Positions 1 to 8,178 of a DNA stretch of 15,464 bases are shown here, in pieces. The notes below the pieces were generated by a model. It was given only the letters and a program-made list of their open reading frames with translations, searched no databases and had not been told where the DNA came from. Made by a program: the position numbers and the translations under genes. The DNA is from HGM05190 sp964394205 (GTDB taxonomy: Bacteria; Bacteroidota; Bacteroidia; Bacteroidales; Muribaculaceae), in the NCBI GenBank assembly GCA_964394205.1, contig CAYMVS010000053.1, positions 1 through 15,464 on the forward strand, written 5' to 3'. Positions within the stretch are counted from its first letter, which is position 1. Every line of letters starts with the position of its first letter.

Positions 1-31
1 CAAAGTTCGCTATCAAAAACGCTACGCAAAA

Positions 32-65
32 GTCGGCCTATTTCGTATGGTTACGCAGGGCCGAC
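32..65. repeat. Nested inverted repeat at left edge
   Basis: The 7-bp arms GTCGGCC (32-38) and GGCCGAC (59-65) are perfect inverted copies. Inside them sits a second small pair, CGTA (44-47) and TACG (52-55), around TGGT. This could be a hairpin in the transcript of whatever lies left of the window, or chance. No gene was recognised in 1-120. Confidence 0.35.
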
Positions 66-82
66 ACTGTTACTCAAAAACA

Positions 83-120
83 GGTTACAAAAAAAGGTTG
101 CAAAAAGGGTTGCAAAATAA
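83..120. repeat. Three tandem 12-13 bp A-rich units
   Basis: Three consecutive units begin GGTTACAAAA (83), GGTTGCAAAA (96) and GGTTGCAAAA (108), each closing with an A-run. They lie just beyond the terminator of the esterase operon. No function can be assigned. They may be a slippage-derived simple repeat. Confidence 0.5.
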
Positions 121-159
121 TCAAAAAGGGGCCTCGAGGAAATGTGTCCTCGAGGCCCC
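121..159 (-). terminator. Rho-independent terminator of the esterase operon
   Basis: A perfect 13-bp stem (128-140 with 147-159, arms GGGGCCTCGAGGA / TCCTCGAGGCCCC) closes a 6-nt loop. On the minus strand it is followed directly by TTTTTGA (127-121). It begins 35 bp past the stop codon of the pectin methylesterase gene, which is the right place to end that transcript. On the plus strand the tail is weaker, a T-run only at 173-178, so any bidirectional use is secondary. Confidence 0.9.
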
Positions 160-193
160 CAGGGCTATCTACTTTTTTAACAAACTGTCGGAA

Positions 194-3100
194 TTATTTA
201 TAGACTTCCTTTGTGGTTACGCGGTTGCCGGCGGCATCGATGCGGGTGACGATATTGACACCGGGAGCGGGTGCGCCGAGCTGACGACCATAGATGTCGT
301 GGTAGATTACCATGACGGGGGTACTGTCGGTGTCGACAGCGTTGATACCGGCACCGTTGGTTACCTTAGCAGCAACGCTGAGACCACCAAACTCGTTTAC
401 TGCCTGCACGGTGTAGTTGCCGGCTGCGCGGGTGAGTGTCTGATAAGAGGTCTCGGTGACAAACTCAACAACGTCATCACCGTCGGTGATCAGATAGCAG
501 ATGGCGTAGGGGACGGGATCCCAGGTGATGAGACCATTGTTGTCGATAACGGGAGCGGGGGCTGCACAGCTCTCGGTCTTGATGACGGGCTGCCAGGCGT
601 CGGAACCTGAGAGGACATTTTTGACGGTGTACTCAGCGGCCTCCTCGTCGGTGAGGTGGTTTTTGGCCTTGCCATAGATCTTCTCTCCGTTTTCAGTCTT
701 GTAATATGTGTCGCGACGCTGAGAGAGGTCGACGGGGTTGCCGTTGATGTCGGTGGTGTTCCAGTCGGCCCAGATAACGGGCAGACCACCCATTGTCTCA
801 TACCAGCCTGCGGCGGGGATTGTAACCTCGGCACGGGTGTTGAGGAAGACTGTCTTGGGATAGTTGTGCCATGGACGGCCGAGCCAAATCGAGGTCTCGA
901 CGGGGTTGCCGGGAGCGGTGATGGTACAGTTGTTGAACACATAGCCCCAGGCTACATCGAGGGCGTGAGAGGGGGCCACGATATAGCCGCCGCTCTTGCG
1001 GTTGATGTAAAGGGTGGTATTCTCAACATAGAGGTCGCCGCTGTTGTAGATGAAGTCGACAGCACCCTCGATGAGTGAATTGCGGACGTAGGCACGATAT
1101 TTTGAGTTGGACGATGTGATCCATGTATCCTGATAGGAGAGCATTGCCACATTATTAAATATAGCGCGGTCGCCGATGGTGTTGAGGGCGAGTGCCTGGG
1201 GGCCTGTCTGTTTCTCGTGGCCGTAGCTGTTCTCGAGGGTGATATTCTCAAAGAAACAGTCGTTTGCATTAACTACCACGGTAGCGCCGACGCTCACGTG
1301 AACGGCAGTCTCGCCACCACAAAGCTGATCGTCAAGGATGACAGTCTTGTCGCGGTTCTGACCGATGATGTGCATGAACGGTTTTGACTTAGGAATGTCG
1401 ACATGCTCCTTGTAGTTGCCGTTTTTAACGAAGATGAGCCAGGGTTTAACACGGCCCTCGGGAGCGGCATCTATGGCAGCCTGGACAGAGGTGTAGTCGC
1501 CTGAGCCGTCTTTGGCCACGATGGCGTCAAAGAGGCGTACCTCGGGCTGAACGCGCTGCATGGTGGTGAACTTGATCTCACAGGCGGGAGCTTTGTTGCC
1601 GCTGCGGTCAACAATCGCGCCCTCGGGGAGGATGAAGGTGTACTCGGTGCCATAGTCAAGACCGGCATAGTTGTAGACCACTGCGTTGCCGGCAGCCTTG
1701 GGGGTGAGTACCTCACCGCCGAGGGTAACGTCGCCGGTGCCGACTTTTACCTTCTCATCAAAAGTGAGGACGATAGAGCCGGTTGCCGAGGCGTCGGTTG
1801 AGCCATTGGCGGGGATGGTAGAAACGAGACGGGGAGCGATATCGTCGTCGGCCATCTCGGCATCGGCGAGCACATAGATATCGGCGATAGCGACGCCGTC
1901 ATAGTCGGTTTCGTTGCCAACGAGGGGAGCGTCAAAGTCGGGAATAAAGCGGATGAAGAGACGGTCAACGCCTGCGGCATCGGCGGGAAGAGTGATTTCC
2001 TTGTCGGTCCACCCTACCTGGATGGCATACTCGTCACATTTATTATATGTGGCGCCGCCGTCGATGCTGTACTCGACGAAGAAACGGCTATAGGTGTTGT
2101 AGCTGTTGCAACCGAGCGAGGCAACGAGCACCAGGTTCTTATAGTTCTTGGAAGAGAACGAAATCTCAAAATAGTTTTTGTCGCTACGCAGTTTCCAGAT
2201 ACGGGCGGCATAGCGGCCACCCTCCTGACCGTTGACGATGCCGCGGGTGAGCCACGATGTGGTGGCGCCGCTTGCATTGTGGAGGCTGAGCAGACCGGCG
2301 TTGTCGGTCTCGGCCTTGAAGTCGGCGGCACGCTCGCTGTTGGGCGAATCGTTGTAGAGATCCCAACCGACAATGTAGTCGGCAGCCGAGAAGTTGGCGG
2401 TAACGTTGATGTCGCCGTTCATAATGACGGTGCGCTCGGGAGAGGTGCTGTTGTCATCCCATGAGGTGAACGAGATGATGCGGTTGCCCCATGTGCGGAG
2501 CAGAACCTCGGTGCCCTCCTCATAGTAGACTTTGCCATTTTCAATATAGCCGGCGGGAATACGGGTGACATGATAGGGGGCTGCGCCACCGGTGATGTCA
2601 ACATCGAGAGTGTAGACAGTAGACTTGGTGTAAACTGCAGTCAGCGAAGTGTTGGCGTTGATCTCAAACGAGTAGGGATTGGCCTCGGACACCTTGTTGC
2701 CGTTGGCGTCGGCCCAGTAGCCAAAGTGATAGCTGAAGTTTTCGGAAGCCTCAACAGAGATGAGTGTACCCTCCTCAAACTCAGTGCCGGTGGGGGTCAC
2801 TCTGACGATACCGGCCTCCTCCATGTTTGAGCCAACCGAGAGAGTGTAGACGGGAACCTCCTGCACCTCACCGTTGACATCGCCGGTGATCAAAACGTCG
2901 GCCACGCCATATTGCTTAGTGTCGGCCAGCGCATAGATGTAGATCACCACCTCCACCTCGTCGCCGGTTGCAGGGAGAGCCGACAGGTCGAGATTATACT
3001 CGGTGTAGGGGGGAGTCTCGTTGTTGCGAGCGGGATTTGAGCCGGTCACCAGCTTAGTGGCTTTGCCGTTGACAATCACGTCACAGTCGAGCTTACCGCC

Positions 3101-3490
3101 GCCTGTGCCCCACTTGGTGGCGACAAACGACAGCGACTTGGGGGCGAAAGTGAGACCCTTTTTGGGTTTAAGTTTGAAATGGAGCGCGGCCTCCGGGCTG
3201 GGGCTGCCGGCGTTGCTCACCGTGGGCTGAAAGAGCGACTCGGTCTTGTCGCCGGCAGCGCGCGCGGTCTGGAAATTGTCGGCAGTCTGCACCAGCTCGG
3301 TGCCGACGGTGTGGGCTGTATAGGTGAACAGGTCGTCAACCGACACCACAGCCGATGTTGGATTGTCTATGCCTTTGTCGAGCTTCCACGAGATGGACAC
3401 GCCGGGAGCATTGATTGCCGAGGCGGTCATCACGACCGTCAAAGCCATCAATAACGACAAAGAAATTTTTTTAAGAATATTGTTTGTCAT
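194..3490 (-). CDS. Secreted modular pectin methylesterase (CE8)
   Basis: This 1098-residue exported enzyme should remove methyl esters from homogalacturonan. An N-terminal signal peptide (about 1-25, ending TASA) is followed by a beta-sandwich module (about 30-210). Two divergent bacterial repeat domains follow (about 213-290 and 291-370, each with the YxL...G...V.P pattern). Next come an unassigned beta-rich module (about 371-545) and a bacterial Ig-like domain of SbsA type (about 550-645, starting PRLVSTIPANGS). The CE8 beta-helix covers about 655-950. Its family motifs are present: KDGSGDYTSVQ, GNYKEHV, PQALAL, YQDT with catalytic Asp788, VDFI with catalytic Asp812, and LGRPW with Arg872. 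An Fn3-like segment (about 985-1050) and a tail containing YHDIYGRQL end the protein. The CE8 domain is usually about 300-350 residues, so most of this protein is accessory modules. It lies 11 bp downstream of the acetylesterase gene, almost certainly in the same operon, and ends at a strong terminator. The CE8 call is firm; accessory-module boundaries are approximate. Confidence 0.93.
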   Translation of the reverse strand: MTNNILKKISLSLLMALTVVMTASAINAPGVSISWKLDKGIDNPTSAVVSVDDLFTYTAHTVGTELVQTADNFQTARAAGDKTESLFQPTVSNAGSPSPEAALHFKLKPKKGLTFAPKSLSFVATKWGTGGGKLDCDVIVNGKATKLVTGSNPARNNETPPYTEYNLDLSALPATGDEVEVVIYIYALADTKQYGVADVLITGDVNGEVQEVPVYTLSVGSNMEEAGIVRVTPTGTEFEEGTLISVEASENFSYHFGYWADANGNKVSEANPYSFEINANTSLTAVYTKSTVYTLDVDITGGAAPYHVTRIPAGYIENGKVYYEEGTEVLLRTWGNRIISFTSWDDNSTSPERTVIMNGDINVTANFSAADYIVGWDLYNDSPNSERAADFKAETDNAGLLSLHNASGATTSWLTRGIVNGQEGGRYAARIWKLRSDKNYFEISFSSKNYKNLVLVASLGCNSYNTYSRFFVEYSIDGGATYNKCDEYAIQVGWTDKEITLPADAAGVDRLFIRFIPDFDAPLVGNETDYDGVAIADIYVLADAEMADDDIAPRLVSTIPANGSTDASATGSIVLTFDEKVKVGTGDVTLGGEVLTPKAAGNAVVYNYAGLDYGTEYTFILPEGAIVDRSGNKAPACEIKFTTMQRVQPEVRLFDAIVAKDGSGDYTSVQAAIDAAPEGRVKPWLIFVKNGNYKEHVDIPKSKPFMHIIGQNRDKTVILDDQLCGGETAVHVSVGATVVVNANDCFFENITLENSYGHEKQTGPQALALNTIGDRAIFNNVAMLSYQDTWITSSNSKYRAYVRNSLIEGAVDFIYNSGDLYVENTTLYINRKSGGYIVAPSHALDVAWGYVFNNCTITAPGNPVETSIWLGRPWHNYPKTVFLNTRAEVTIPAAGWYETMGGLPVIWADWNTTDINGNPVDLSQRRDTYYKTENGEKIYGKAKNHLTDEEAAEYTVKNVLSGSDAWQPVIKTESCAAPAPVIDNNGLITWDPVPYAICYLITDGDDVVEFVTETSYQTLTRAAGNYTVQAVNEFGGLSVAAKVTNGAGINAVDTDSTPVMVIYHDIYGRQLGAPAPGVNIVTRIDAAGNRVTTKEVYK

Positions 3491-3501
3491 GGATTTATTG
3501 A

Positions 3502-5400
3502 TTAAAAGATTACTTTTTCAGCTTTAATAGAGTTGTCGGCCATGGTTGTGCGCTTGATGTAGAGCGCGCCGGCAGCGGGGTTGTCGACTTTAATACCCTG
3601 GAGGTTAAAGTACTCGACAGCAGCCTCGGCATCGACAGCCACATTGCTTATCGAGGCACCAATAGCCTCGGCATAGCCGTGGAACCTGACATCGGAGATA
3701 CACAGGGTCTTGCCGGTTGCCTTGCCGTTATACCAGGGGTAGAAGCGCAGGTGGAGTGTCTTGCCCTCCTCGAGAGCGATGACCGGAGTCACGCGGCCAT
3801 CCTGCATGTTGTTGGCGGGCATGCTCTTCATCTCAAAGATGTTGACAGGAGCGCCATCATCGCCGATGAAGTAATAAACCTTGAGGCACATGCCGTTGCC
3901 GCCGCAACCACAAACATAGTAGCTGATCTCGTCGATGTTGATCACCGAACCCTCGGTGGCGGTAATACCAAAGTCGATATATCGAGTGGGGACCTCATCC
4001 TCCTCGCCGGCAGGCCATTCGTCACCAATCAGGAGGTTACGCTGTGTCTTGCGGTCGGCGGTAAAGCCGGTAGAGGCAGGCCAAACGGTGTTGGCATTGG
4101 GATTGGCGTAGCGCTGAACGTACATTCCTTCCCATGTCTCGGGCTGCACGATGGCCGGGCCCTCGAGTGTGTAGCTGTCATCTTTCTCCAGGCGCCAGTA
4201 GGCAGTCACCTCGGTGCCGCCACCAAGCTCGACACCCTGAGCGGTAACGGGGATGACGGTCTCTTTACCGCCACCTGCAATCTTGATTGTCTCGTTATAG
4301 TCGCCGGGGGCAGTGACAGTCAGGCGGGCATAGAAACGCTCGATCAAAGTACCGCCGGCGTAGGCAAGTTCAACAGACTTGCTCCAGTTTGTGCGGTCTT
4401 TGGAAACCTCAAGGGCACCCTGGGCAGAGACAGTCACATTGCCGGCAGCCGGTTGGAGGTCAAAGCCGCTCACCATAAACTCCTTGACAAGTTGCTGGCC
4501 CACATAAGCCTTACCCATGTCGCTGTTGGTGGGGGTCACCGAGAGGTCGCTGGTCAGATTGATGTGACCCTCAAGCAGGCCGGCATCTTTGCAAAGCTGT
4601 GCAAAACGGCGGGCGATGAGGGCGGCGCCGGTGGCCGACAGGTGGGTAGAGCCGTCGCCGTCGCCAAGTATTGAGTGGCAGTCGGCATCGCCATAGCTCA
4701 GGTAAAGCTCGGCGGTGGCTGTGGTCAGGTCAACGTAGGGCACGTTCATCTCCTCGGCCACGAGCTTCATCTGATAGGGATAGTCCATCGAGTGATCGTC
4801 GGCGGGCACCTTCTGGCCTGACTTGACACCGGTCTCGGTCAACACGTCAAAGCTGTCGCCAAGGTCGTGGCGACCGTTGCGGCGGATGGTGTTGCCCGAG
4901 AAATACATGCGGCAGATGGGGCCGCAGAGGATGGGGGTACACCCGGCGTCGCGGGTCTCCTGAACATATTTACGCAATAATTCACGATAGGTGGTCGAAG
5001 GATTGGTGCCACGGGTCTCGGTGTAGGAATCATTTCCTTGAGACTTATGCCAATTCTGAAGCTCGACGCCGTCAACGCCACCACACTTCTCGTCGTTGTG
5101 GGCAAACGAGATGACCACGATGTCGCCCGGTTTCATCTGTTTTTTCACCGAGGGCCAATACTGGGCGCCCTCATAGAAACTGCGTGTCGATGAGCCTGAC
5201 TTGGCACGGTTGTTGACAAGCATGTCGACCACATATTGGTCGAGATACTGAGCCCAGCCACGGGTGACGGTTGTGTTCTCGTCATAGTTGGCCATGGTGC
5301 TGTCACCGATGGTGTGGACAGTCACCTGAGCTGATGCACTGACTCCGCCAAAGAGAAGAGTGGCGGCAGCCATCAAAGCAGTAAATTTTTTCATGAACAT
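3502..5400 (-). CDS. Secreted rhamnogalacturonan acetylesterase-like SGNH hydrolase (CE12)
   Basis: This 632-residue exported esterase probably removes acetyl groups from rhamnogalacturonan I. A signal peptide (about 1-25, ending ASAQ) leads into an SGNH/GDSL domain (about 26-275). Its blocks are visible: GDST with nucleophile Ser34, AKSGSST with Gly69, and FAHND with Asn102, the last pattern typical of CE12. His253 lies in STHLSATGA. The nearest upstream Asp, Asp249, is four residues before His253 rather than the usual three. An Ig-like segment (about 280-400), a beta-sandwich with YPWYNGKATGKTL (about 400-578) and a tail with YFNLQGIKV follow. The start at 5400 gives MFMKK; an equally good start is the next ATG, at 5394. 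This is the first gene of a two-gene operon with the pectin methylesterase, diverging from an AraC-type regulator. Family is clear; the exact acetylated substrate is inferred from family and neighbours. Confidence 0.88.
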   Translation of the reverse strand: MFMKKFTALMAAATLLFGGVSASAQVTVHTIGDSTMANYDENTTVTRGWAQYLDQYVVDMLVNNRAKSGSSTRSFYEGAQYWPSVKKQMKPGDIVVISFAHNDEKCGGVDGVELQNWHKSQGNDSYTETRGTNPSTTYRELLRKYVQETRDAGCTPILCGPICRMYFSGNTIRRNGRHDLGDSFDVLTETGVKSGQKVPADDHSMDYPYQMKLVAEEMNVPYVDLTTATAELYLSYGDADCHSILGDGDGSTHLSATGAALIARRFAQLCKDAGLLEGHINLTSDLSVTPTNSDMGKAYVGQQLVKEFMVSGFDLQPAAGNVTVSAQGALEVSKDRTNWSKSVELAYAGGTLIERFYARLTVTAPGDYNETIKIAGGGKETVIPVTAQGVELGGGTEVTAYWRLEKDDSYTLEGPAIVQPETWEGMYVQRYANPNANTVWPASTGFTADRKTQRNLLIGDEWPAGEEDEVPTRYIDFGITATEGSVINIDEISYYVCGCGGNGMCLKVYYFIGDDGAPVNIFEMKSMPANNMQDGRVTPVIALEEGKTLHLRFYPWYNGKATGKTLCISDVRFHGYAEAIGASISNVAVDAEAAVEYFNLQGIKVDNPAAGALYIKRTTMADNSIKAEKVIF

Positions 5401-5424
5401 AGAAATGGGTTAAAAAGTTTTTCA

Positions 5425-5453
5425 CAAAATTATATCTTTCGCAACTGAAACAA
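5425..5453 (-). promoter_or_regulatory. Promoter of the esterase operon
   Basis: Read on the minus strand, TTG (5453-5451) is followed after 18 bp by TAATTTTG (5432-5425), an exact match to the Bacteroidetes -7 consensus TAnnTTTG. Transcription would begin near 5419, leaving a short leader before the start codon at 5400. Confidence 0.65.
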
Positions 5454-5478
5454 TCGGTAAATTTCACTCATTGGATAG

Positions 5479-5486
5479 TAATTTTG
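5479..5486 (+). promoter_or_regulatory. Candidate -7 box for the regulator gene
   Basis: TAATTTTG matches TAnnTTTG exactly and would place the transcript start near 5491, giving a leader of roughly 45 nt. No clear TTG/TTTG sits at the expected upstream distance, so the promoter may be weak or activator-dependent. A second match, TAAATTTG at 5520-5527, would leave almost no leader before the ATG at 5536 and is less attractive. Confidence 0.4.
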
Positions 5487-5535
5487 GCTCAAAAACGTGC
5501 TTTTAACATTCAAAATCACTAAATTTGCGTCAATC

Positions 5536-8163
5536 ATGAAAAACATCGTTCTGTTGGTCATATTAATGCTCTGGTCATTGCCGCTGCAGTCCTCGCCCGG
5601 CGACATCTATTGTGATGTCGCTGAAATCGACAATCTCGAGGGGGTGCCCTTGCTGTCGGCGTCGAGGGTCATAGCCGGCAGTGACGGCTACCTGTGGGTC
5701 GCCACATGGAACGGCCTGCTGAGATATGACGGGCAGCGCGCGGCAAAAATACCGATGAAGATGCGCCCGGGCGACCGCCCCACCTCCGAGCGGTTCCACT
5801 CTCTCAACACCTCGGGCAACGGGAATCTTTGGGCGGTGATCGACGAGCGGTTGCTCCATTTTAACACCGACACATATATATATAGCGACATCCACGCCGA
5901 CCTTGAGAAACGGCTCAACACCAAATTCAAGGTCAAGCGCACGGTGACCACCGACGACCGCCGGCTGCTCCTTGAGACCGAGGACGGGCGATGGATAACC
6001 ATAGGAGAAAACGAGCAAGCCTCATCGGCGACAATATCACCGACAAAGCCCGACTATCACAGAGCGCGCCCGCTCAAGCCCTACGTCAAGGCAGTCATTG
6101 ACGCCACCGGCATCGATGATTTCATCTATTCAGCCTCAAGCGGAGGTGTTGACGTCGTCATAACGCGCGACGGCCGCATCATTGCCGGCCACACCGGCTT
6201 GAACGACTACTCGGAGGTCTGCACGCTCGCCGTCGCCGGCAAGTCACTGGCCTTTCAAGACACCGATGTCGACAACAATATATGGCTCAGGAGCGCCGGC
6301 CGGCTGTTCAAGGTAAACATCAGCTTATCTGAGCACATCCCGCTGCCGGTGGCCCGGGCCGACAAAGTCAGGGCAACGATGGTCGACTCTCAAAGGCGCG
6401 TCTGGCTGGCCGAAAGCGACGGCAACGCCATCGGCATCTACAGCAACGAGGGGAAACTGATTGGATATCTGGCGGCCGACGGCTCATTGTCAACCGTCTA
6501 CCGCCCCTTTGGCCACAAGGTGTATGCGTTGGCCGAATATCCGCGCGGCACCCTCTGGATAGGCACTAAACCCGACGGGCTGTTCCGCTACACACTCTCG
6601 GGCGACGGCTCGCTGATCCCTTCGGGCCACACCGACACCCCGATAAGCGTGTATGACATCGCCCCCGACCGTTACGGGCGCCTATGGATTGCCTCGATTG
6701 ACAACGGCGTGTCATGCATCGCCAAACCCACCTCCTCGCCGCTGACAGCCACAGTCCTCTCATCGTCAAGCAAATATCCCAAGAACGCACTGCGTGCCCG
6801 AACAATCCACGTCACCCCCGACTCACTCTTTGTGGCGACCACCTCGGGGTTGCTTGTGGCCCCCCTGCCCGACCGCATAGAACGTTTCAAGCCCACTCTA
6901 CACACAGCCACAGGCGCCGATGGGAGCCTGAGCGGTGTGGCCATCAGCGACGCTGTCGTCGTAAACGGCTCGGTCGTGACAGCCACCGAGACCGCCGGCA
7001 TCAACATAGGTCTGGGTAACCCACTTGTATTCAGCAAGTTTTCATCGCCGACAGGGGGCCTGCCCGATCCTTTCCTCTCACTCGTCAAATCGCCCGCCGA
7101 CTCGCTTGTCACAGCCGTGTCAAACAACACCGTCTACACCTTCAACCCAACGTCGCCCCAGTCACAGCTGCTGAAAACAGCAATCGAGCGGGAAAAGATA
7201 AGCTTCACCGAGCCCCGGCCCATCTACCTTAGCGACAGCACGTTACTGCTCGCCCACTCTCGCGGCGCACTCATACTCAACCTCAAGGCCGGCCGCGTCA
7301 AGAGGCATCTCCCGCTGAGATTCACCTCTGTGTCGATACAAAACCGGCCCGACAGCCTGCTGTCGGCATCTACCGACACGCTGGTGATGAGCGTCAACGA
7401 GCGTAACCTGACACTGAGATTTGCCACCCTCGAGTTTAACCGGCCCGGCGAGATTGATTACTCGTTCAAAATCGACGACAACGAGTGGACGTCGATTGAC
7501 AACACCAACAGCATCACCTTTTTGGATCTCGAGCCGGGCACCCATACCGTGAGCATCCGCTCGACCACACCCGACGGCTTGTCGGCCAACAACGAGACCA
7601 CCATGACCATCATCGTCACGCCACGGTTCAGCGAGACCCCACTCGCCAAGGCACTGTTGGCGCTGCTGATAGCGGCCTGTCTCGGCGCGGGCATCTACCT
7701 ATGGCTATACATAAGGGGCATCAAGCGGAGCCGTCGGGAGACCCTCGAGGCCTACCTGCGTCTGGTCGAGGAACGGGCCGCCGGCGAGCCTGTCGCCACC
7801 GAGCCCATCGTGGTCAAGCCGACAAAAGTGAGTGCCGCCGACCAAGATCTGATGGACAAGATTGTGAAATTTGTCGACGCCAACCTGTCAAACTCGGAGG
7901 TCAGTGTCGACGACCTGTCGGCAGCCATCGGTGTGAGCCGCAGCTCGCTCAGCCGCAAGATGCGCTCACTTGTGGGAGTCACTCCCGCCGACTTTATCAA
8001 ACAGAGCCGGCTCAAGCGTGCCGCCACCCTGCTCGAGACAACCGACGATGCCGTCAAAAACATCGCTTTTGACTGCGGTTTCTCCGACATCAACTATTTT
8101 TCAAAATGCTTTAAGGCGGCCTACAACGTCACCCCCACCGCCTATCGTCGCCGCGCCGACTGA
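5536..8163 (+). CDS. Membrane-tethered AraC regulator with propeller sensor
   Basis: This 875-residue protein probably senses a periplasmic sugar and binds DNA on the cytoplasmic side. A signal peptide or anchor (about 1-20) precedes a propeller-type sensor region. Its blades are marked by GYLWVATWNGLLRYDG near 51 and by RVWLA, GTLWIGT and GRLWIAS further on. A Y_Y_Y domain spans about 622-695 (NRPGEIDYSFKIDD, then LEPGTHTVSIR). One transmembrane helix (about 704-726, LLALLIAACLGAGIYLWLYI) and a linker of only about 40 charged residues follow. An AraC/XylS helix-turn-helix domain ends the protein (about 768-875, with LSAAIGVSRSSLSRKM and IAFDCGFSDINYFSKCF). Bacteroidetes hybrid two-component regulators share both ends but also carry HisKA, HATPase and receiver domains, normally about 1300-1400 residues. 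All three are absent here, with no room for them. I chose the ATG at 5536; an in-frame GTG at 5497 would put 13 non-signal residues in front. The divergent esterase operon is its likely target. Confidence 0.87.
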   Translation: MKNIVLLVILMLWSLPLQSSPGDIYCDVAEIDNLEGVPLLSASRVIAGSDGYLWVATWNGLLRYDGQRAAKIPMKMRPGDRPTSERFHSLNTSGNGNLWAVIDERLLHFNTDTYIYSDIHADLEKRLNTKFKVKRTVTTDDRRLLLETEDGRWITIGENEQASSATISPTKPDYHRARPLKPYVKAVIDATGIDDFIYSASSGGVDVVITRDGRIIAGHTGLNDYSEVCTLAVAGKSLAFQDTDVDNNIWLRSAGRLFKVNISLSEHIPLPVARADKVRATMVDSQRRVWLAESDGNAIGIYSNEGKLIGYLAADGSLSTVYRPFGHKVYALAEYPRGTLWIGTKPDGLFRYTLSGDGSLIPSGHTDTPISVYDIAPDRYGRLWIASIDNGVSCIAKPTSSPLTATVLSSSSKYPKNALRARTIHVTPDSLFVATTSGLLVAPLPDRIERFKPTLHTATGADGSLSGVAISDAVVVNGSVVTATETAGINIGLGNPLVFSKFSSPTGGLPDPFLSLVKSPADSLVTAVSNNTVYTFNPTSPQSQLLKTAIEREKISFTEPRPIYLSDSTLLLAHSRGALILNLKAGRVKRHLPLRFTSVSIQNRPDSLLSASTDTLVMSVNERNLTLRFATLEFNRPGEIDYSFKIDDNEWTSIDNTNSITFLDLEPGTHTVSIRSTTPDGLSANNETTMTIIVTPRFSETPLAKALLALLIAACLGAGIYLWLYIRGIKRSRRETLEAYLRLVEERAAGEPVATEPIVVKPTKVSAADQDLMDKIVKFVDANLSNSEVSVDDLSAAIGVSRSSLSRKMRSLVGVTPADFIKQSRLKRAATLLETTDDAVKNIAFDCGFSDINYFSKCFKAAYNVTPTAYRRRAD

Positions 8164-8178
8164 GCGCCTGTCCCATAG

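Noticed and set aside
5497..5535. GTG start giving 13 extra residues on the AraC regulator
   Set aside because: The extra residues would precede a good signal peptide that begins at the ATG at 5536, and a TAnnTTTG-like box overlaps the region.
8164..8178. Bidirectional terminator between the convergent regulator and radC genes
   Set aside because: Only 15 bp separate the stops and no stem with a T-run is visible there or just inside either gene end.
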